A stretch of 64,000 nt of DNA from positions 1-64,000 of the forward strand of contig JAUNGQ010000006.1 in assembly GCA_030524285.1 (NCBI GenBank), read 5' to 3'. A program made the position numbers and the translations under genes. Position 1 is the stretch's first letter, and every line of letters starts with the position of its first letter. Positions 40,203-49,633 of the stretch are shown here, one piece after another. Source of the stretch: Eubacteriales bacterium (GTDB taxonomy: Bacteria > Bacillota > Clostridia > Oscillospirales > Butyricicoccaceae). The notes beneath the pieces are model-generated. The model had not been told where the DNA came from. It searched no databases and saw only the letters and a program-made list of their open reading frames with translations.

Positions 40203-41387
40203 ATGAGTCAAAAACCTGTTAAGCTGTGGACAAAAGATTTTACGATGATTATTATCATCAATTTTTTGGTTTTTATGAACCATCTGATGATTCTGTCCAC
40301 CTTCCCGTTTTATATTGAATATCTGGGTGGTTCAGAAAAGATTGCCGGTCTCGCTGCCGCTCTATTTTCCATCGTCGCTGTTGTATTCCGTCCAATCATA
40401 GGCTGGATGCTGGATAACGGCAAACGCAAAGCCATTCTGATTATTGGCTTATGCGGTATGGCTTTGATGCCAATTGGGTATCTGGTACTTGCAACCATGT
40501 TTTTAGCATTTGTCTGCCGTATGGTCCATGGTGCATCACTGGCATTTTCCAACACTTCTACATCTACTATTGCAACTGATATCATTCCAAAACAGCGTTT
40601 TGCCGAAGGTATGGGCATGTTTGGTCTGGCCACTGCATTGGCCACCGCCTGTGCACCAGCCCTCGGTTTGTCCTTAATGGAAAACATGGGTTTTACAACT
40701 CTATTCCTGTTTGCTGCGATTTCGATTGCGATTGCTCTGGTACTGTTCCTGATGCTGAAAACGCCGCCGGTAGTGGTAGAAAAGAAGCCATTTACCGTAA
40801 AGGGGCTGCTTGACAAAGATGCGCTTCCAGCCTCCTGCACTGCTCTGGTATTCATGCTGACCTATGGCGCACTGGAGAACTTCACTGCCAAATTTGCAGC
40901 AGAGCAGGATCTTCCATCTGGTGGTATTTTCTTTGCCATTATGGCGGTAGCCCTGCTGATTACCCGTCTTTCCGCCGGTAAAGTTACCGATCAGCGCGGA
41001 GAAGGTATTTTCGCTTATACCTGCAATCTTGCCATGTTGCTGGCATTTTTGCTGATGGGGCTATTCCCAAATATGGCGACATATCTATTGTCCGCCGTAC
41101 TAGCGGGCTTTGGCTTTGGCGGTCTGGAACCAGCATTGCAGTCCATGGCGGTGTCCATTGCCCCGCTGGAACGCCGCGGCAGTGCAAATTCCACCTTCTT
41201 ATGCGCCTATGACATCGGCATTGGCATCGGGGGCGGTATTGCAGGCTCTCTGATTACTGCAGTTGGTTACAATCATATGTTTGTCATTATGGGCGTGTTT
41301 AATATTTTATCCATTGTCATTTATATGGCATGGGGACGCAATCATCCATCCTCCTTCTCCTATCGCAAAAAACACGGTCTGGACTAA
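40203..41387 (+). CDS. MFS transporter, drug-exporter-like
   Basis: A 394-residue inner-membrane protein with about 12 helices in the two six-helix halves of the major facilitator superfamily. The loop motif between helices 2 and 3 reads RPIIGWMLDNGKRKAILIIG (motif A variant GxLxDrxGrk). Helix 5 has GLATALATACAPALGLSLME, similar to motif C of antiporters. The second half has GAGFGGLEPALQSMAVSIAP. AGGAGGT precedes the ATG. The preceding terminator suggests induction by its substrate or by ribosome stress. Substrate unknown. Confidence 0.85.
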   Translation: MSQKPVKLWTKDFTMIIIINFLVFMNHLMILSTFPFYIEYLGGSEKIAGLAAALFSIVAVVFRPIIGWMLDNGKRKAILIIGLCGMALMPIGYLVLATMFLAFVCRMVHGASLAFSNTSTSTIATDIIPKQRFAEGMGMFGLATALATACAPALGLSLMENMGFTTLFLFAAISIAIALVLFLMLKTPPVVVEKKPFTVKGLLDKDALPASCTALVFMLTYGALENFTAKFAAEQDLPSGGIFFAIMAVALLITRLSAGKVTDQRGEGIFAYTCNLAMLLAFLLMGLFPNMATYLLSAVLAGFGFGGLEPALQSMAVSIAPLERRGSANSTFLCAYDIGIGIGGGIAGSLITAVGYNHMFVIMGVFNILSIVIYMAWGRNHPSSFSYRKKHGLD

Positions 41388-41399
41388 ATACATGAGCAA

Positions 41400-41442
41400 A
41401 GGGCGTATACAGGATTGTTGTTCTGTCATACGCCCTATTTTT
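41400..41442 (+). terminator. Intrinsic terminator of the MFS gene
   Basis: AGGGCGTAT pairs with ATACGCCCT and is followed by ATTTTTG. Confidence 0.8.
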
Positions 41443-41581
41443 GTATCCATAGAAATTTTCTTATATATGCGTTACAAATGTATACTTTCGTTTACATTTC
41501 ACTTGCATTTTATGTATCATCTGTTACAATATATATAATATAGTCTATTAAATTGCAAGACAAAATACAGGAGGAAATTGT

Positions 41582-42940
41582 ATGACATGGAAAAAAAGAA
41601 CTGTGAGTGCATTGCTCGCAGGTGCGATGTCCGTGACACTGCTGTCAACTGGTGCATTGGCAAGCCGGGACTTTAACGGTTATGACAAGGATGCGTATGA
41701 TTTAGATCATACGCCAAGCTATTCTTCGGATTATGAACTGGTAAAAGCAACGGAATATGATGCAAAAACCAATGCAGTTGTTGGTTATACGGATTATGAG
41801 AACAATTCCGCTGGCAAAATTGCAAAGGGAATCAGCTATTTCTACGACGATAATGGCGAAAAGCAATATAGCGACACAACAACCTATTTGTATGATTCTG
41901 CTGGCAGGCTCTCCGGAAAAGATATTTCTTACAACTATCGGGATGTTGAGATCCGCTATACCAGAGATTCGCAAGGCAATATCACTTCTGAAGTGATCGA
42001 CAATGTTGAAAGCCTGATCACATATACGTATGAATATGATACGCATAATCAGATTGTCAAAAAAGAAGGCCGTCTCGAATGGTCTGACGACACCAAAGAT
42101 CCTATCGTTGATAGCGTTGAAACACGGAAAAACGAGTACGACAGCAACGGTAATCTGGTAAAGCAGGAATTCTATTATACTGAAAATGGCGAAACCAATG
42201 CGGGTAACTGGTACACCTACCAGTACGATGACAATAACCGCCTTATCGAACGTGTATTGAATTCGTCATACGGAGATACAGCGTCTTCCAGAACCACCGA
42301 GCGGTTTACTTATGACGCCAACGGCAATGAAACGTATTGCTATGACGGCGACAGTTATTATACAGTATATCAATATCAAAAGACGAACAAGCGTACAGTA
42401 TCCACTGTATTTCAAGATGTCTCCGCAAATGCATGGTATACCAATGCTGTTCAGTATGTCTATGACAACGGTATCATGAAGGGTATGAGCGACGATATCT
42501 TTTCACCCGGTACATCGATGACCCGTGCCATGGTAGCACAAATTATGTATGCACAGGCTGGTTCTCCGGCGGTTTCCGGCGATATGCCATTTACCGATGT
42601 TCCAGCGGGCAAGTGGTACTATGATGCCGTCCTCTGGGCAACCCAGAACAGTGTTGTAGCTGGCATGGGTGACGGAACCTTTGCACCGAACAGCAACATC
42701 ACCCGTCAGGAGTATGCTGCAATTCTGTACCGTTATGAGAAGTCTCCGGCCGTTTCCGGCTCTCTGAATTTCCCGGATGCAGACATGGTCTCCAGTTGGG
42801 CAAAGGATGCTGTACTGTGGGCAAATCAGAACGGTATCATCAATGGTACAGCCAATGATGGCGTAACGCTGCTTGACCCGAAGGGTACGGCAACCCGTGC
42901 ACAGAGTGCAATGATCCTTATGAATTATCTGGAAAAGTAA
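41582..42940 (+). CDS. Surface protein with YD-repeat-like region and three SLH domains
   Basis: A 452-residue exported protein. Signal peptide about 1-27 (ending ALA). Residues 60-280 hold degenerate tyrosine-aspartate repeats like those of Rhs/wall-associated proteins: YLYDSAGRLSGKD, YTYEYDTHNQIVKKEG, YQYDDNNRLIERV, FTYDANGNETY. Residues about 285-452 form three S-layer homology domains (FQDVSANAWYTNAVQYVYDN, FTDVPAGKWYYDAVLWATQN, SWAKDAVLWANQNGIING) with TMTRAMVAQI, ITRQEYAAILYRYE and TRAQSAMILMNYLE ends. It would be anchored to secondary cell-wall polymer. AGGAGG precedes the ATG. Confidence 0.88.
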   Translation: MTWKKRTVSALLAGAMSVTLLSTGALASRDFNGYDKDAYDLDHTPSYSSDYELVKATEYDAKTNAVVGYTDYENNSAGKIAKGISYFYDDNGEKQYSDTTTYLYDSAGRLSGKDISYNYRDVEIRYTRDSQGNITSEVIDNVESLITYTYEYDTHNQIVKKEGRLEWSDDTKDPIVDSVETRKNEYDSNGNLVKQEFYYTENGETNAGNWYTYQYDDNNRLIERVLNSSYGDTASSRTTERFTYDANGNETYCYDGDSYYTVYQYQKTNKRTVSTVFQDVSANAWYTNAVQYVYDNGIMKGMSDDIFSPGTSMTRAMVAQIMYAQAGSPAVSGDMPFTDVPAGKWYYDAVLWATQNSVVAGMGDGTFAPNSNITRQEYAAILYRYEKSPAVSGSLNFPDADMVSSWAKDAVLWANQNGIINGTANDGVTLLDPKGTATRAQSAMILMNYLEK

Positions 42941-42956
42941 AAGCTGTATATACAGT

Positions 42957-42992
42957 TCATCCCCTATGGTGCATTCCATAGGGGATTTTATG
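42957..42992 (+). terminator. Intrinsic terminator of the SLH-protein gene
   Basis: ATCCCCTATGG pairs with CCATAGGGGAT and is followed by TTTA; it separates this gene from leuA. Confidence 0.7.
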
Positions 42993-43061
42993 CTTCCATA
43001 TGTCAAATACTTGACAAATAATTCGTGTTTTATTATGATTACTGTCAGGAGGAATCATACA

Positions 43062-44771
43062 ATGAAAGGTTTTGAAAAATACATTCCATTTGTCCCACAG
43101 CCGATTAAAAATCGTACCTGGCCGGACAATTTAATTACCAAAGCACCAGTCTGGTGCTCTGTTGACCTGCGCGACGGCAATCAGGCGCTGATTGATCCGA
43201 TGAACATGCAGGAGAAGCTGGAAATGTTTCATATGCTGGTAGATGAAATCGGTGTAAAGGAAATCGAAATTGGATTCCCATCCGCATCGGATACAGACTA
43301 TGAAATCTGCCGCGAGCTGATTGAAGGCGGACATATCCCGGATGATGTTACCATCCAGGTTTTGGTGCAGGCGCGCCCACATCTGATTAAAAAGACCTTT
43401 GAAGCAATTCAGGGTGCCAAGCATGTGATTTTCCATTTTTACAATTCCACCTCTACCTTACAGCGTGAGGTTGTTTTCCGCACAGACGTTGCAGGTGTCA
43501 AAAAAATCGCTACCGATGCTGCTGACCTGATTTATGAAATGGCACAGCCGGTTGTCGCATCCGGTATGGATTTGCGCTTTGAATATTCGCCGGAATCCTT
43601 TATGGGTACGGAAATGGATGCTGCTGTGGAAATCTGTGCTGCTGTTCTCGATCACCTTCATGCAGATGCTGACCATAAGGTGATTCTGAATCTGCCGACA
43701 ACCGTAGAAAACTGTATGCCGAACCAGTTTGCCGATGAGCTGGAATATTTTATCCGCACCCTTCCGGGACGTGAACGCGCGATTATTTCGCTTCATCCGC
43801 ACAATGACCGCGGCTGCGGCGTTGCCACCACCGAAGCCGGTTTGCTGGCTGGTGCCGAGCGTGTCGAAGCCTGCCTGTTTGGCAATGGCGAACGCACCGG
43901 TAATGTTGATATGATTACCGTAGCTATGAACATGTATGTGCAGGGTGTTGACCCAGAGTTGGACTTCAGCCAGATGGAACGGATCATGGAAATGTATGAA
44001 CGCTGCACCAAAATGAAGATTCCGGAACGTCAGCCATATGGTGGTGACCTGGTATTTACTGCTTTTTCCGGCAGCCATCAGGATGCCATCAACAAGGGCT
44101 TCCAGTTCATGCAGGAAACCGGTACATCGAAATGGATGGTTCCCTATCTGCCAATCAATCCGGAAGACCTTGGCAGATCTTATGAGCCGGTACGCATCAA
44201 TTCTCAGTCCGGCAAGGGCGGCGCTGCATTTATTATGAACCATAAATTTGGTTTCGATATGCCAAAGGCAATGCACGCAGAATTTGGCGAGGTTGTCCAG
44301 CGTGAATCCGATTTGGAAGGCGTTGAGCTGAAGCCGGACACCATTTATCAGCTGTTTGAACATACGTATCTCAGTGTCGATGGCCCATATCGTCTGATTC
44401 GCAATAAACTGAATGCCGATGTGGAGAATGGTATTGCCCACTCCCATTTCTATGGTATGCTACAGCATAAAGATACGATCTTTGAAGTAACCGGTGATGG
44501 CAATGGCCCAATTGATGCATTCTTCAATGCAATCCACGGTGAACGTATGGATCGCTACACCTTTGTTGACTACAAGGAACATGCCATCAGCGCTGGCTCA
44601 GACTCCAAGGCAGTGGCTTATATTCAGCTGCGTACCAAGGATGGCCATGATGTCTTCGGTGTTGGTATTGACCATAATATTTCCATGGCATCCATCAAGG
44701 GTATCCTGTGTGCCATCAACCGCTGCAAGCAGTGGGAACACAAGCTGGAAGCAGAACAGGCACAGGCATAA
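43062..44771 (+). CDS. leuA: 2-isopropylmalate synthase
   Basis: A 569-residue enzyme condensing acetyl-CoA with 2-ketoisovalerate, the first step of leucine synthesis. The HMG-CoA-lyase-like barrel has VWCSVDLRDGNQALIDPMN (R and D of the active site), EIEIGFPSASDTDYEICREL, SLHPHNDRGCGVATTEAGLL with HPHNDRG metal ligands, and LFGNGERTGNVDM. The C-terminal regulatory dimer domain is present (about 430-560). It is of the longer type seen in actinobacteria and some Clostridia. AGGAGG precedes the ATG. It stands alone with its own terminator; I saw no T-box upstream. Confidence 0.95.
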   Translation: MKGFEKYIPFVPQPIKNRTWPDNLITKAPVWCSVDLRDGNQALIDPMNMQEKLEMFHMLVDEIGVKEIEIGFPSASDTDYEICRELIEGGHIPDDVTIQVLVQARPHLIKKTFEAIQGAKHVIFHFYNSTSTLQREVVFRTDVAGVKKIATDAADLIYEMAQPVVASGMDLRFEYSPESFMGTEMDAAVEICAAVLDHLHADADHKVILNLPTTVENCMPNQFADELEYFIRTLPGRERAIISLHPHNDRGCGVATTEAGLLAGAERVEACLFGNGERTGNVDMITVAMNMYVQGVDPELDFSQMERIMEMYERCTKMKIPERQPYGGDLVFTAFSGSHQDAINKGFQFMQETGTSKWMVPYLPINPEDLGRSYEPVRINSQSGKGGAAFIMNHKFGFDMPKAMHAEFGEVVQRESDLEGVELKPDTIYQLFEHTYLSVDGPYRLIRNKLNADVENGIAHSHFYGMLQHKDTIFEVTGDGNGPIDAFFNAIHGERMDRYTFVDYKEHAISAGSDSKAVAYIQLRTKDGHDVFGVGIDHNISMASIKGILCAINRCKQWEHKLEAEQAQA

Positions 44772-44801
44772 CACATTATCCTGGTTATACACCACAAAAC
44801 A

Positions 44802-44857
44802 GAGACTCGTACCTGTCGGATTACGATAATTTCCCGACAAGTACGAGTCTTTTCTTT
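44802..44857 (+). terminator. Intrinsic terminator of leuA, possibly shared with the cys operon
   Basis: GACTCGTACCTGTCGG pairs with CCGACAAGTACGAGTC (one bulge) and is followed by TTTTCTTT. On the other strand CTCTGTTTTG follows, so it may also end the converging cysN transcript. Confidence 0.8.
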
Positions 44858-44920
44858 CATATAGCACGGTACTGGAATGGCTGTTAATAACATCCATCTA
44901 TGTTGACAGTAACAGATACT

Positions 44921-46627
44921 TTAAATGATATAATCATCACTTGAGCTGTTGCGGAACACAATCCGGCGGAAGGTTTCAAAATGCAGCCAGTGATTCAACT
45001 GCTTTTCGTCGGCAGAAGCATGTGCATCATATACCGCAAGGAACTTTTCCAACTCCTCCTGTGATGGTACACAAATGGCATTGCCGCGTTCATCTACAAT
45101 CGGAAGACCACTGGTCTGATACTGGTTCAATGGCTGAATTTGGGCAAAAATACCATCTCGGATACGGATTACCTTACGTTCTGCCAGAGAAACGATATCA
45201 AAGCTGTTCGGATAATGATAGCCTTCGCCGCGCAGCGGCAATGCATCGCCTACCTTGAAACGAACACCCTCCGGGTCATAGCTGCCAATCAGGCCAGATT
45301 CCAACTGAACATAAACTGTCTGGAACAGGTGTGTCTTGACAATCTGGTCATCACTCTGGAACTGAACGGTGCGCCCGACATCGGTATCATGCACAATTGC
45401 TTCCACCACACCGCAAGCTGATGTCATATTGGTGACACGGTCAATCAACAGCACTTCACCCAATGCCTTATGGTGCTCAAAGGTGTCAATCGGAATATCC
45501 TCATCCACGGTGATATCACAGTAAGCAATTTCATTCTTTTTCAGGCTGAATGCGGTTACCTGCTCTCCGGTATTGACATCTGTTTTATAACGGATGGCAC
45601 GCACTGCGCCGGTAATCAGCCGTGTGCCAACCTTGATAAAATACTCTTTGCCTTCTGTCAGCTGGCTGTCATCCATCCACAGCAGCGTTGCCTGAAATGC
45701 CCGTGCAGACGAAATGCTGTTTCCACGTGTCAGCACACGTCCGCGAGATACATCAATTTCGCGGTCAAGCTGAATGGTAACCGGCTGGCCTACATGCGCA
45801 CGATCTGCCGGTTTGTCCCCAACCAGAATTGCCTTGACACCTGCTTTTTCTTCACTCGGCTGAACGGTAATGGTATCACCGACGGCAATTTCACCCGCTT
45901 CAATCTGTCCCTGAAATCCGCGGAAGGTATGGTTCGGACGGCATACACGCTGTACCGGCATATAAAAGCCTTCCTCATTCTGTGCAGTATCAATATCGAC
46001 TGTCTCCAGATAATCCAGCAGGGTTGTACCGGTATACCATGGCATATTTTCGGAGTACTTTGTCAGGTTATCACCAGCTGTTGCAGAAACTGGAATAATA
46101 TTTACGCTGAACAGCTTCAGCTCCTGTGCAAGCGCCCGGATATCTGCTTCGATTTCCCGATACCGCTCTTCACTGTAACGGACAAGATCCATCTTATTGA
46201 GTGCAAACACAAAGTAACGGATGCCCATCAGTGCACAGATACGTGCATGTCGGCGTGTCTGCACCAGTACACCCTGTGAAGCATCTATCAGAATGATAGC
46301 GAGATCGGCAAACGATGCACCTACAGCCATGTTTCTGGTGTATTCCTCGTGTCCCGGCGTATCTGCCACAATAAAGCTGCGGTTGTCCGTCGTGAAATAC
46401 CGGTAGGCCACATCAATCGTAATACCCTGTTCCCGTTCTGCCATCAGGCCATCCAGCAGCAGGGAATAGTCAATTTCACCGCCACGGCTGCCAACCTTGC
46501 TTTCCAGCTCCAGCGCCTGCTCCTGATCGGTATACAGCTTTTTGGTATCGTATAAAATATGTCCGATCAGTGTGGACTTTCCATCATCCACACTGCCGCA
46601 CGTAATATATTTCAACAGATTCTTCAT
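44921..46627 (-). CDS. cysN: Sulfate adenylyltransferase GTPase subunit CysN, with C-terminal extension
   Basis: A 568-residue EF-Tu-like GTPase that powers APS formation with CysD. G motifs: GSVDDGKSTLIGHIL (P-loop), DTPGHEEYTRNMAVGA, NKMDLV. Beta-barrel domains follow to about 430. The remaining 110 or so residues (from about LAERKVIRIRDGIF to SSSDDYII) are not an APS kinase: there is no second P-loop. The extension is unexplained. The stop of cysD and start of cysN share a base, so the two are coupled. Last gene of the eight-gene cys operon. Confidence 0.93.
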   Translation of the reverse strand: MKNLLKYITCGSVDDGKSTLIGHILYDTKKLYTDQEQALELESKVGSRGGEIDYSLLLDGLMAEREQGITIDVAYRYFTTDNRSFIVADTPGHEEYTRNMAVGASFADLAIILIDASQGVLVQTRRHARICALMGIRYFVFALNKMDLVRYSEERYREIEADIRALAQELKLFSVNIIPVSATAGDNLTKYSENMPWYTGTTLLDYLETVDIDTAQNEEGFYMPVQRVCRPNHTFRGFQGQIEAGEIAVGDTITVQPSEEKAGVKAILVGDKPADRAHVGQPVTIQLDREIDVSRGRVLTRGNSISSARAFQATLLWMDDSQLTEGKEYFIKVGTRLITGAVRAIRYKTDVNTGEQVTAFSLKKNEIAYCDITVDEDIPIDTFEHHKALGEVLLIDRVTNMTSACGVVEAIVHDTDVGRTVQFQSDDQIVKTHLFQTVYVQLESGLIGSYDPEGVRFKVGDALPLRGEGYHYPNSFDIVSLAERKVIRIRDGIFAQIQPLNQYQTSGLPIVDERGNAICVPSQEELEKFLAVYDAHASADEKQLNHWLHFETFRRIVFRNSSSDDYII

Positions 46628-47526
46628 CAGAAATAACCTTCTCTCTTTCTGCGCTCCATGCTTCCGGCAGCTTCCTTGTCAATCACGCGGCTGGTGCGCT
46701 CAGATGTAACCGCTGCCAGTGTCTCCGCAATCACTTCATCCAGTGTTGTTGCCGTAGATTCCACACCGCCGGTCAACGGATAACAGCCCAGTGTACGGAA
46801 GCGTACCTGCTTGAGCTGCGGTACTTCCCCTGGATTCAGACGCATACGCTCATCATCCACCATGATTAAATTGCCGTCACGCTCCACCACTGGACGTTCT
46901 GCCGCAAAATACAGCGGAACAATATCAATGTTTTCCCGCTGGATATATTGCCAGATGTCCTTTTCTGTCCAGTTGGACAGTGGGAATACGCGGATGCTTT
47001 CGCCCTTATGGATTTTGGTATTATACAGCTTCCACATCTCAGGTCTCTGGTTTTTCGGGTCCCATGCCTGTGCCTCATTACGGAATGAGAAAATCCGTTC
47101 CTTTGCACGGGATTTTTCTTCGTCGCGGCGTCCGCCGCCAAAGGCTGCTGTAAAGCCATATTTCTTCAACGCCTGTTTCAGCGCCTGTGTTTTCATGATA
47201 TCGGTATAGGCAGAACCGTGGTCAAACGGATTGATATTCTGTGCCTTGCCTTCCGGATTGGTATATACCAGCATTTCAATGCCAAGCTCCTTTGCCTTCC
47301 GGTCACGGAATTCAATCATTTCTTTGAATTTCCATGTTGTATCCACATGAAGGAATGGAAATGGCGGCTTTTCGGGATAAAAAGCTTTCATCGCCAGATG
47401 CAGCATAACGGAACTGTCCTTGCCGATGGAATACAGCATAACGGGACGCTCACACTCTGCGGCAACCTCACGCATAATATAGATCGCCTCTGCCTCCAAT
47501 TGATCGAGGTGGGAAAATTCACTCAT
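46627..47526 (-). CDS. cysD: Sulfate adenylyltransferase subunit CysD
   Basis: A 299-residue PAPS-reductase-like subunit that adenylates sulfate to APS with CysN. Motifs: [40 protein letters not shown] (PP-loop), [35 protein letters not shown], and [14 protein letters not shown]. Length is typical of CysD. I start at the MSEF methionine, since GGAG lies nine bases upstream of it; an ATG three codons earlier abuts the ribosome site. Gap of 108 bases to aprB upstream. Confidence 0.95.
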   Translation of the reverse strand: MSEFSHLDQLEAEAIYIMREVAAECERPVMLYSIGKDSSVMLHLAMKAFYPEKPPFPFLHVDTTWKFKEMIEFRDRKAKELGIEMLVYTNPEGKAQNINPFDHGSAYTDIMKTQALKQALKKYGFTAAFGGGRRDEEKSRAKERIFSFRNEAQAWDPKNQRPEMWKLYNTKIHKGESIRVFPLSNWTEKDIWQYIQRENIDIVPLYFAAERPVVERDGNLIMVDDERMRLNPGEVPQLKQVRFRTLGCYPLTGGVESTATTLDEVIAETLAAVTSERTSRVIDKEAAGSMERRKREGYF

Positions 47527-47634
47527 ATTTTTCATCTCCAAACGTCTTTCGATTATATCAGACTTCCTCCATCCGCACTGCCAGTGCGGACAGCTCCCTC
47601 TCATCAGGAGCCATGATAGAGGAAATATTCTTTG

Positions 47635-47946
47635 CTAATATTTGTTCGCATCCCTGCTGTCGACGGTAATGGTTTCCTGTGACGCATCCGCACGTGTAAC
47701 AGTCCAGTGCAGCAGGCTGCCTTCCTTTGTTACCGTCATACGACTTCCTGCGCCGCCAATATCCGCACCGAGATACAGGGAAACAGCATGCACCGGACAC
47801 TGCTTCACGCAGGATACACAACCCCAGCATTCCTTTGGATAACGCATCCATGCCTTGCTTTGCTTCATCTGGATCAGCGTTCCCGGACATACTTCCGCAC
47901 ACTGTCCGCAGCCGATGCATGTATTTTGGTCAATGTGTATGCTCAT
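47635..47946 (-). CDS. aprB: Adenylylsulfate reductase subunit beta-like ferredoxin AprB
   Basis: A 103-residue protein with two [4Fe-4S] motifs, CIGCGQCAEVCPG (about 11-23) and CWGCVSCVKQCPV (about 40-52), followed by a beta-strand tail ending DSRDANKY. It partners AprA and feeds electrons to its FAD. The gene overlaps the 3' end of aprA, so the two are coupled. It is shorter than dissimilatory AprB (about 150), as is usual in assimilatory-type clostridial clusters. I use the second Met, with GAGAGG better spaced. Confidence 0.9.
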   Translation of the reverse strand: MSIHIDQNTCIGCGQCAEVCPGTLIQMKQSKAWMRYPKECWGCVSCVKQCPVHAVSLYLGADIGGAGSRMTVTKEGSLLHWTVTRADASQETITVDSRDANKY

Positions 47947-49603
47947 AGGTTTCATACCTCTCTGTCAGCTTCCGGTGAAGCATATGAATTTCGCCGTTTT
48001 CGTAACGGGAATTGACATATTGCAGCCATGCGTCATCGGTTTGCGGATAATCCAGATTCTCTGCGAAGCAGTGCCAACGGGTTTCCTTCCGGTCAGCAAG
48101 ATGCGCAATGACGACCCGGCATACCAGCAGGCGTTCCTTGAGTTCCAACAGCCGCGTCAGCTCCTGCATGTCGGAAACATGAATATCATCACTCAAATGG
48201 ATCAATCGCTGAATCTTCTGGTCAGCCAGCTTTAAACCGGATTCCGTAAAGCCATAATCTGTGCTGATACCGCCCGCATAGCGATCCATCACGCCCTGCA
48301 TGGCTTCTTCCAGTTGTTCGGTTGTGAACAGGGATGTATTGGTAAAATAGTTCTCAATCGCTTGCGCCTGTTGCTTTGCATAATCCACAGGAATGTCTTC
48401 CAGCCTGTTATTGACATACTTAACAGCCGCTTCTCCTGCAATTTCACCCTCTGCCAGTGCGCCGGTGACATATTTCTGTGGGCTGCCTCCTGCGACATCA
48501 CCCGCTGCAAACAAACCGTCAATCGTAGACATGCGGTTCGCATCGACCCAATAGCCGCTTGCAGTATGTCCGCCGATGATGTATGGCTCCGTGCCTTCGA
48601 TCTCCACATTTTCTTCATCCGGTGAGCTGCCATTTTCCAGCCATTTCAGCGTCTGGGACGGCGCCATATTGAGATAAGCACGTTTCAAGCTGTCCGCCTG
48701 TTCAGCGGTAATGCCCTTTGTCCGCAGATAACATGGTCCGCGTCCTTCTTTGTTCTCCATGACAGTGCCGTACACACGCTGCGATGTCGTCAGACCGTAT
48801 TTCTGCTCATACACCTCGCCTTTTGCGTTGACCTGTTTGGCGCCGACGCCCTGCGCCAGTGTTCCGGTAGGCGCAATGGTATCCTTGCAGCGCAGTGCAA
48901 TAAACCGCATTTCAAACGTAGTCATTTCCGCACCGGCGCGAATGCCCATAGCATAGCCCGCACCGGTATTGAACGGTGGATACCACATTTTATGGCGGGA
49001 AAATCCCGGATTGTTCGGGCGGTATAGGCCTGCTGCGCCACCGGTAGCGCAAATGCACGCCTTACACCGGATAACATACAGCTTTTCTTCCAGTACGCTA
49101 TTGGCAAACACGCCAATCAGCTTATGATCCTTTACAATATAGTCCACAGCATTGACATGGTTCATCACTGTTACATTCGGACAGTTCTCCACAGCCTGTG
49201 CAAGAATCGGCTTGATATTTTCGCCGTTAATTTTGATGTTCCGATTGCCTCGGGTGACATAATTCCCATTCTCATCTTTGAGGATAACCAGTCCCAGCTG
49301 TTCCAGATGATGGGTTACCTGATTGAGCCGCTGACTCATGCTGAGCAGCAGATCTTCGCGCACAATGCCGTGCGCATCCTTTTTTGCATACTCTACGTAA
49401 AATTCCGGCGTCTTCCCCGGTACAATATATGCATTCAATGCGTTCACGCCTGCTGCAAGGCAGCCGCTGCGTTTGATATTTGCCTTTTCGAGTATCAGCA
49501 CCTTTGCATCCGGTGCTCTATCCTGTACGGTCATTGCCGCATAGCAGCCAGCTGCGCCGCCGCCAAGTATTGCAATATCGGTTTCCAGTTGAATTGTTTC
49601 CAC
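47930..49603 (-). CDS. aprA: Adenylylsulfate reductase subunit alpha AprA
   Basis: A 557-residue flavoprotein reducing APS to sulfite and AMP. FAD-binding ILGGGAAGCYAAMTVQ lies at the N-terminus; LEKANIKRSGCLAAGVNALN follows. ICATGGAAGLYRPN, KMWYPPFNTGAGYAMGIRAG and FAAGDVAGGSPQKYVTGALA are AprA-type substrate and FAD features. The start is a GTG near 49603. It is transcribed with the sulfate ABC genes upstream and aprB, cysD, cysN downstream, so its role is assimilatory. No dsrAB or qmo genes are in the window, which argues against sulfate respiration. Confidence 0.92.
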   Translation of the reverse strand: METIQLETDIAILGGGAAGCYAAMTVQDRAPDAKVLILEKANIKRSGCLAAGVNALNAYIVPGKTPEFYVEYAKKDAHGIVREDLLLSMSQRLNQVTHHLEQLGLVILKDENGNYVTRGNRNIKINGENIKPILAQAVENCPNVTVMNHVNAVDYIVKDHKLIGVFANSVLEEKLYVIRCKACICATGGAAGLYRPNNPGFSRHKMWYPPFNTGAGYAMGIRAGAEMTTFEMRFIALRCKDTIAPTGTLAQGVGAKQVNAKGEVYEQKYGLTTSQRVYGTVMENKEGRGPCYLRTKGITAEQADSLKRAYLNMAPSQTLKWLENGSSPDEENVEIEGTEPYIIGGHTASGYWVDANRMSTIDGLFAAGDVAGGSPQKYVTGALAEGEIAGEAAVKYVNNRLEDIPVDYAKQQAQAIENYFTNTSLFTTEQLEEAMQGVMDRYAGGISTDYGFTESGLKLADQKIQRLIHLSDDIHVSDMQELTRLLELKERLLVCRVVIAHLADRKETRWHCFAENLDYPQTDDAWLQYVNSRYENGEIHMLHRKLTERYETYEHTH

Positions 49604-49633
49604 AGGCGTTCACCCCTTTTCTGCTATCCGGCA

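Noticed and set aside
42941..43061. T-box or leader peptide upstream of leuA
   Set aside because: Only about 120 bases, containing a terminator and AGGAGG; no T-box core or leucine-rich frame.
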